7,615 nt of DNA from Caryophanales bacterium UBA3935 (lineage in GTDB: Bacteria; Bacillota_I; Bacilli_A; ML615J-28; CAG-698): NCBI GenBank assembly GCA_002385755.1, contig DGED01000083.1, positions 1 to 7,615 on the forward strand, in the 5' to 3' direction. A program made the translations under genes and the position numbers. The notes beneath the pieces are model-generated. The model saw nothing but the letters and a program-made list of their open reading frames with translations. It was not told the DNA's origin and did not search any database. Of this stretch, positions 6,219 through 7,615 are shown piece after piece (position 1 is the stretch's first letter; every line of letters starts with the position of its first letter).

Positions 6219-6679
6219 TCCTTACGTTCCCTTAATTCGCGGAAAAAACTCTTCATTAACGAAGATGCCTCATCGGCCAAGACGCCCCTTGCGACCTCGA
6301 TTTTATGGTTGAACCCGTCCGTCTCTGAAACGTCGATAATGCTTCCCAACGCGCCGAATTTCGGCTCGGCGGCGCCATAAACGACTCTTTTCATTCTCGC
6401 CTGCATAATAGCGCCAACACACATCAGGCACGGTTCAAGAGAAATGTATATCGTGGCGTCGTCTAAAATCGACCGGCCAAGTTTTCGACAGGCTTTATCG
6501 ATAGCAAGGATTTCCGCGTGGGCGATCGTGTTTTTCCGCGCTTCGCGAAGATTGTGGGCGGAAGCTATGATATCGTCGTCAATGACAATGACGCATCCCA
6601 CCGGCACCTCGCCCTTTTTATAGGCTTTTTTTGCTTCTTTTATCGCCGCTTTGATATAATATTCGTCACTTTTCTTCAT
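6215..6679 (-). CDS. tadA: tRNA-specific adenosine deaminase TadA
   Basis: A 154-residue zinc-dependent deaminase that converts the wobble adenosine of tRNA-Arg(ACG) to inosine, letting one tRNA read several Arg codons. The cytidine/deoxycytidylate deaminase fold is clear: EVPVGCVIV (24-32), Asn43 in the AHNLRE segment, HAE (54-56) with zinc ligand His54 and catalytic Glu56, and LEPCLMCVGA (81-90) with zinc ligands Cys84 and Cys87. The GRSILDDATIY..LEPC and YGAAEPKFGA segments are typical of TadA rather than guanine or cytosine deaminases. The C-terminal helix ends SFFRELRERK. The ATG at 6679 lies 14 bases inside tdk, with an AAGGA site very close upstream, so the two are probably co-translated. 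The stop is TGA. The SRP RNA gene follows directly, an order also known in Bacillus subtilis. Confidence 0.96.
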   Translation of the reverse strand: MKKSDEYYIKAAIKEAKKAYKKGEVPVGCVIVIDDDIIASAHNLREARKNTIAHAEILAIDKACRKLGRSILDDATIYISLEPCLMCVGAIMQARMKRVVYGAAEPKFGALGSIIDVSETDGFNHKIEVARGVLADEASSLMKSFFRELRERKD

Positions 6680-7259
6680 TTTCCTTTATCACAACATGAC
6701 AGTGGCGACAACGCGCCTCATATTGTTCCTTGGCTCCTATCAATATTATCGGGTCGTCGAATTTCGCGGGCTTCCCGTCAATGATTCTTTGGGTCCGGGT
6801 TGCCGGAGCGCCGCACACTTGACAAATAGCGGCCAATTTGGTCACATATTCGGCTCGCGCCAGAAGTTCCGGCATAATGCCGAACGGCTCGCCGCGAAAA
6901 TCCGTATCCAGCCCCGCAAGAATAACCCGGACGCCGTGGCTCGCCAAGTCCTCGGCAATTTCAATAAGTTCCTTACCGAAAAACTGCACTTCGTCGGCGG
7001 CGACCGCGTAGGGGAGTTTGGAACCGAAATAACGGAAAATTTCCTCGGGGGCGTTTATCGAGATCGAATCGATTCTTTCGTTATTGTGCGAGACGATTTC
7101 GTTTAGACCGTATCGGGTGTCAAGGGCGGGTTTGAATACCAATATTTCTTTTTTGGCGTATTTTACTCGTCGGACTCGTCGTAGCAATTCCTCGGTTTTT
7201 CCCGCGTACATACCTCCGGTAATAACTTCGATCCATCCGTCTTTTACTGCTATGTCCAT
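6666..7259 (-). CDS. tdk: Thymidine kinase (type II)
   Basis: A 197-residue salvage enzyme that phosphorylates thymidine to dTMP with ATP in the cytoplasm. Features in order: the P-loop GGMYAGKTEEL (15-25) with Lys21, the AADEVQFF motif (87-94) whose Glu90 is the expected catalytic base, GLDTDFRGEPFG (116-127), and a zinc site made of Cys146/Cys149 (CQVC) and Cys184/Cys187 (CRHC) that holds the lasso domain. Length is typical of the tetrameric type II family. The ATG at 7259-7257 has a GGAG site six bases upstream. A TTG four codons earlier overlaps that site and is unlikely to be used. The gene ends TGA within the start of tadA. It has a probable promoter just upstream, so tdk is likely the first gene of a tdk-tadA unit. 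Confidence 0.96.
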   Translation of the reverse strand: MDIAVKDGWIEVITGGMYAGKTEELLRRVRRVKYAKKEILVFKPALDTRYGLNEIVSHNNERIDSISINAPEEIFRYFGSKLPYAVAADEVQFFGKELIEIAEDLASHGVRVILAGLDTDFRGEPFGIMPELLARAEYVTKLAAICQVCGAPATRTQRIIDGKPAKFDDPIILIGAKEQYEARCRHCHVVIKENEEK

Positions 7260-7265
7260 TTTTAT

Positions 7266-7269
7266 CTCC
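7266..7269 (-). promoter_or_regulatory. Shine-Dalgarno site deciding the tdk start
   Basis: GGAG on the minus strand lies six bases before the ATG at 7259. The possible TTG start at 7271-7269 shares its last base with this element and has no ribosome site of its own, so the shorter 197-residue product is preferred. Confidence 0.8.
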
Positions 7270-7298
7270 AATTTTTTATATTTTGTTTCTCTACATAT

Positions 7299-7326
7299 AT
7301 TATAATATAATTTTTTTTATTTTAAA
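7299..7326 (-). promoter_or_regulatory. Probable tdk promoter
   Basis: TATAAT on the minus strand (7304-7299) is 16 bases downstream of TTTAAA (7326-7321), a 4-of-6 match to the -35 consensus, with an A-rich spacer. The predicted start is an A near 7292, giving a leader of about 33 bases. The stretch is so AT-rich that other -10 registers exist, so the exact element is uncertain. Confidence 0.55.
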
Positions 7327-7341
7327 GGATAATTTCTGTTT

Positions 7342-7361
7342 TGTTCGCGCGTCCGCGAACA
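7342..7361. repeat. Perfect GC-rich palindrome (8-bp arms, 4-base loop)
   Basis: TGTTCGCG (7342-7349), loop CGTC, then CGCGAACA (7354-7361). It stands out against the AT-rich surroundings. Outer arms AAAGGATAA (7324-7332) and TTATCC..TTT (7363-7372) can extend the pairing across an asymmetric internal loop. Neither strand has a clean T-tract directly after it, so it is a weak terminator candidate. It does not match the Gram-positive LexA site, whose half-sites face the other way. Function is unknown. Confidence 0.6.
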
Positions 7362-7413
7362 TTTATCCCTTTTCGGATGATAAAAACGGTCAAACGCGGT
7401 TGGTTCCGTTACC

Positions 7414-7443
7414 CCTGATGATCGGTGTCAGGTTTTTGTTTTT
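7414..7443 (+). terminator. Possible plus-strand intrinsic terminator
   Basis: CCTGATG (7414-7420), a 5-base loop and TGTCAGG (7426-7432) form a 7-bp stem with two G-U pairs, followed by TTTTTGTTTTT (7433-7443). The form is that of a modest rho-independent terminator on the plus strand. No plus-strand gene is evident upstream of it in this window, so what it would terminate is unclear. Confidence 0.35.
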
Positions 7444-7615
7444 AAATTGTTTTAGTAGAAAAAATGGCAAACCGAATTTGCGGAAAATATGCTTCCGTGA
7501 TATCGGCTTGTTCGCCCAAGAAAAAGCTTTATCGGTATTTTTTAATAGATTAAAACTTTTTAATTTTTATTTTATTACAAAAATCCCAAATCGCCCTAAT
7601 CATTCCTTAATAAAT

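Larger units (their letters stand above)
7312..7615. other. Gene-free AT-rich stretch upstream of tdk
   Basis: About 300 bases with no convincing protein gene on either strand. It contains a GC-rich palindrome (7342-7361), a hairpin plus T-tract pointing rightward (7414-7443), and a run of AT-rich sequence to the right edge. A start-less 58-codon open frame on the minus strand (7566-7390) encodes a lysine-rich peptide that I do not recognise. No tRNA, repeat array or transposase motif is visible. It may hold a decayed gene or a small RNA; neither is shown by the sequence. Confidence 0.6.

Noticed and set aside
7464..7553. A 29-codon plus-strand frame beginning ATGGCAAAC
   Set aside because: No ribosome site, no recognisable motif, and it lies downstream of a plus-strand terminator-like hairpin.
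1..7615. Insertion sequences, CRISPR array, toxin-antitoxin or defence genes
   Set aside because: No transposase motifs, regularly spaced direct repeats or accessory protein families were seen. All recognised genes are core metabolism or RNA functions.

Overview
The window holds an ordinary but compact block of bacterial housekeeping genes, all on the minus strand, so transcription runs from high to low coordinates. The gene set (FabK-type enoyl reductase, FabT-like MarR regulator, four-subunit acetyl-CoA carboxylase, tadA next to the SRP RNA gene, strong AGGAGG-type ribosome sites) points to a Bacillota-type organism. TGA is used as a stop codon (tdk, tadA, accC), which rules out the Mycoplasma code. 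The SRP RNA is the short form without an Alu domain. In Bacillota, as I recall it, that form fits Mollicutes, Erysipelotrichia or Lactobacillales-like lineages better than Bacillus or Clostridium. Coding regions look close to half G+C and intergenic stretches are AT-rich. The genus cannot be named from this sequence.

Layout in transcription order. (1) 7615-7260: a gene-free stretch of about 350 bases with the tdk promoter, a GC-rich palindrome and a possible plus-strand terminator. (2) 7259-6215: tdk and tadA, overlapping by 14 bases. (3) 6183-6062: the signal recognition particle RNA gene (ffs), with its own consensus promoter in the end of tadA and a U-tract terminator. (4) 6055-6027: a near-perfect extended -10 promoter for the lipid operon. 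(5) 5973-1: accB, accC, accD, accA, a fabT-like regulator, fabK, fabD and the first 57 codons of fabG, which runs off the left edge. Junctions in this operon run from an 11-base overlap to a 28-base gap, so it very likely makes one translationally coupled mRNA.

Functionally, AccBCDA makes malonyl-CoA, FabD moves the malonyl group to acyl carrier protein, FabG reduces the 3-ketoacyl-ACP and FabK carries out the final enoyl reduction. The FabT-like repressor inside the operon probably senses acyl-ACP and adjusts expression. fabH, fabF, fabZ and acpP are not in the window; some may lie beyond the left edge.

I found no mobile element, CRISPR array or previously undescribed system. The points most worth a second look are the SRP RNA with an unusual apical loop, the block order (tadA-ffs followed by fatty-acid genes, with acc genes first and the regulator in the middle), and the unexplained structured stretch upstream of tdk.
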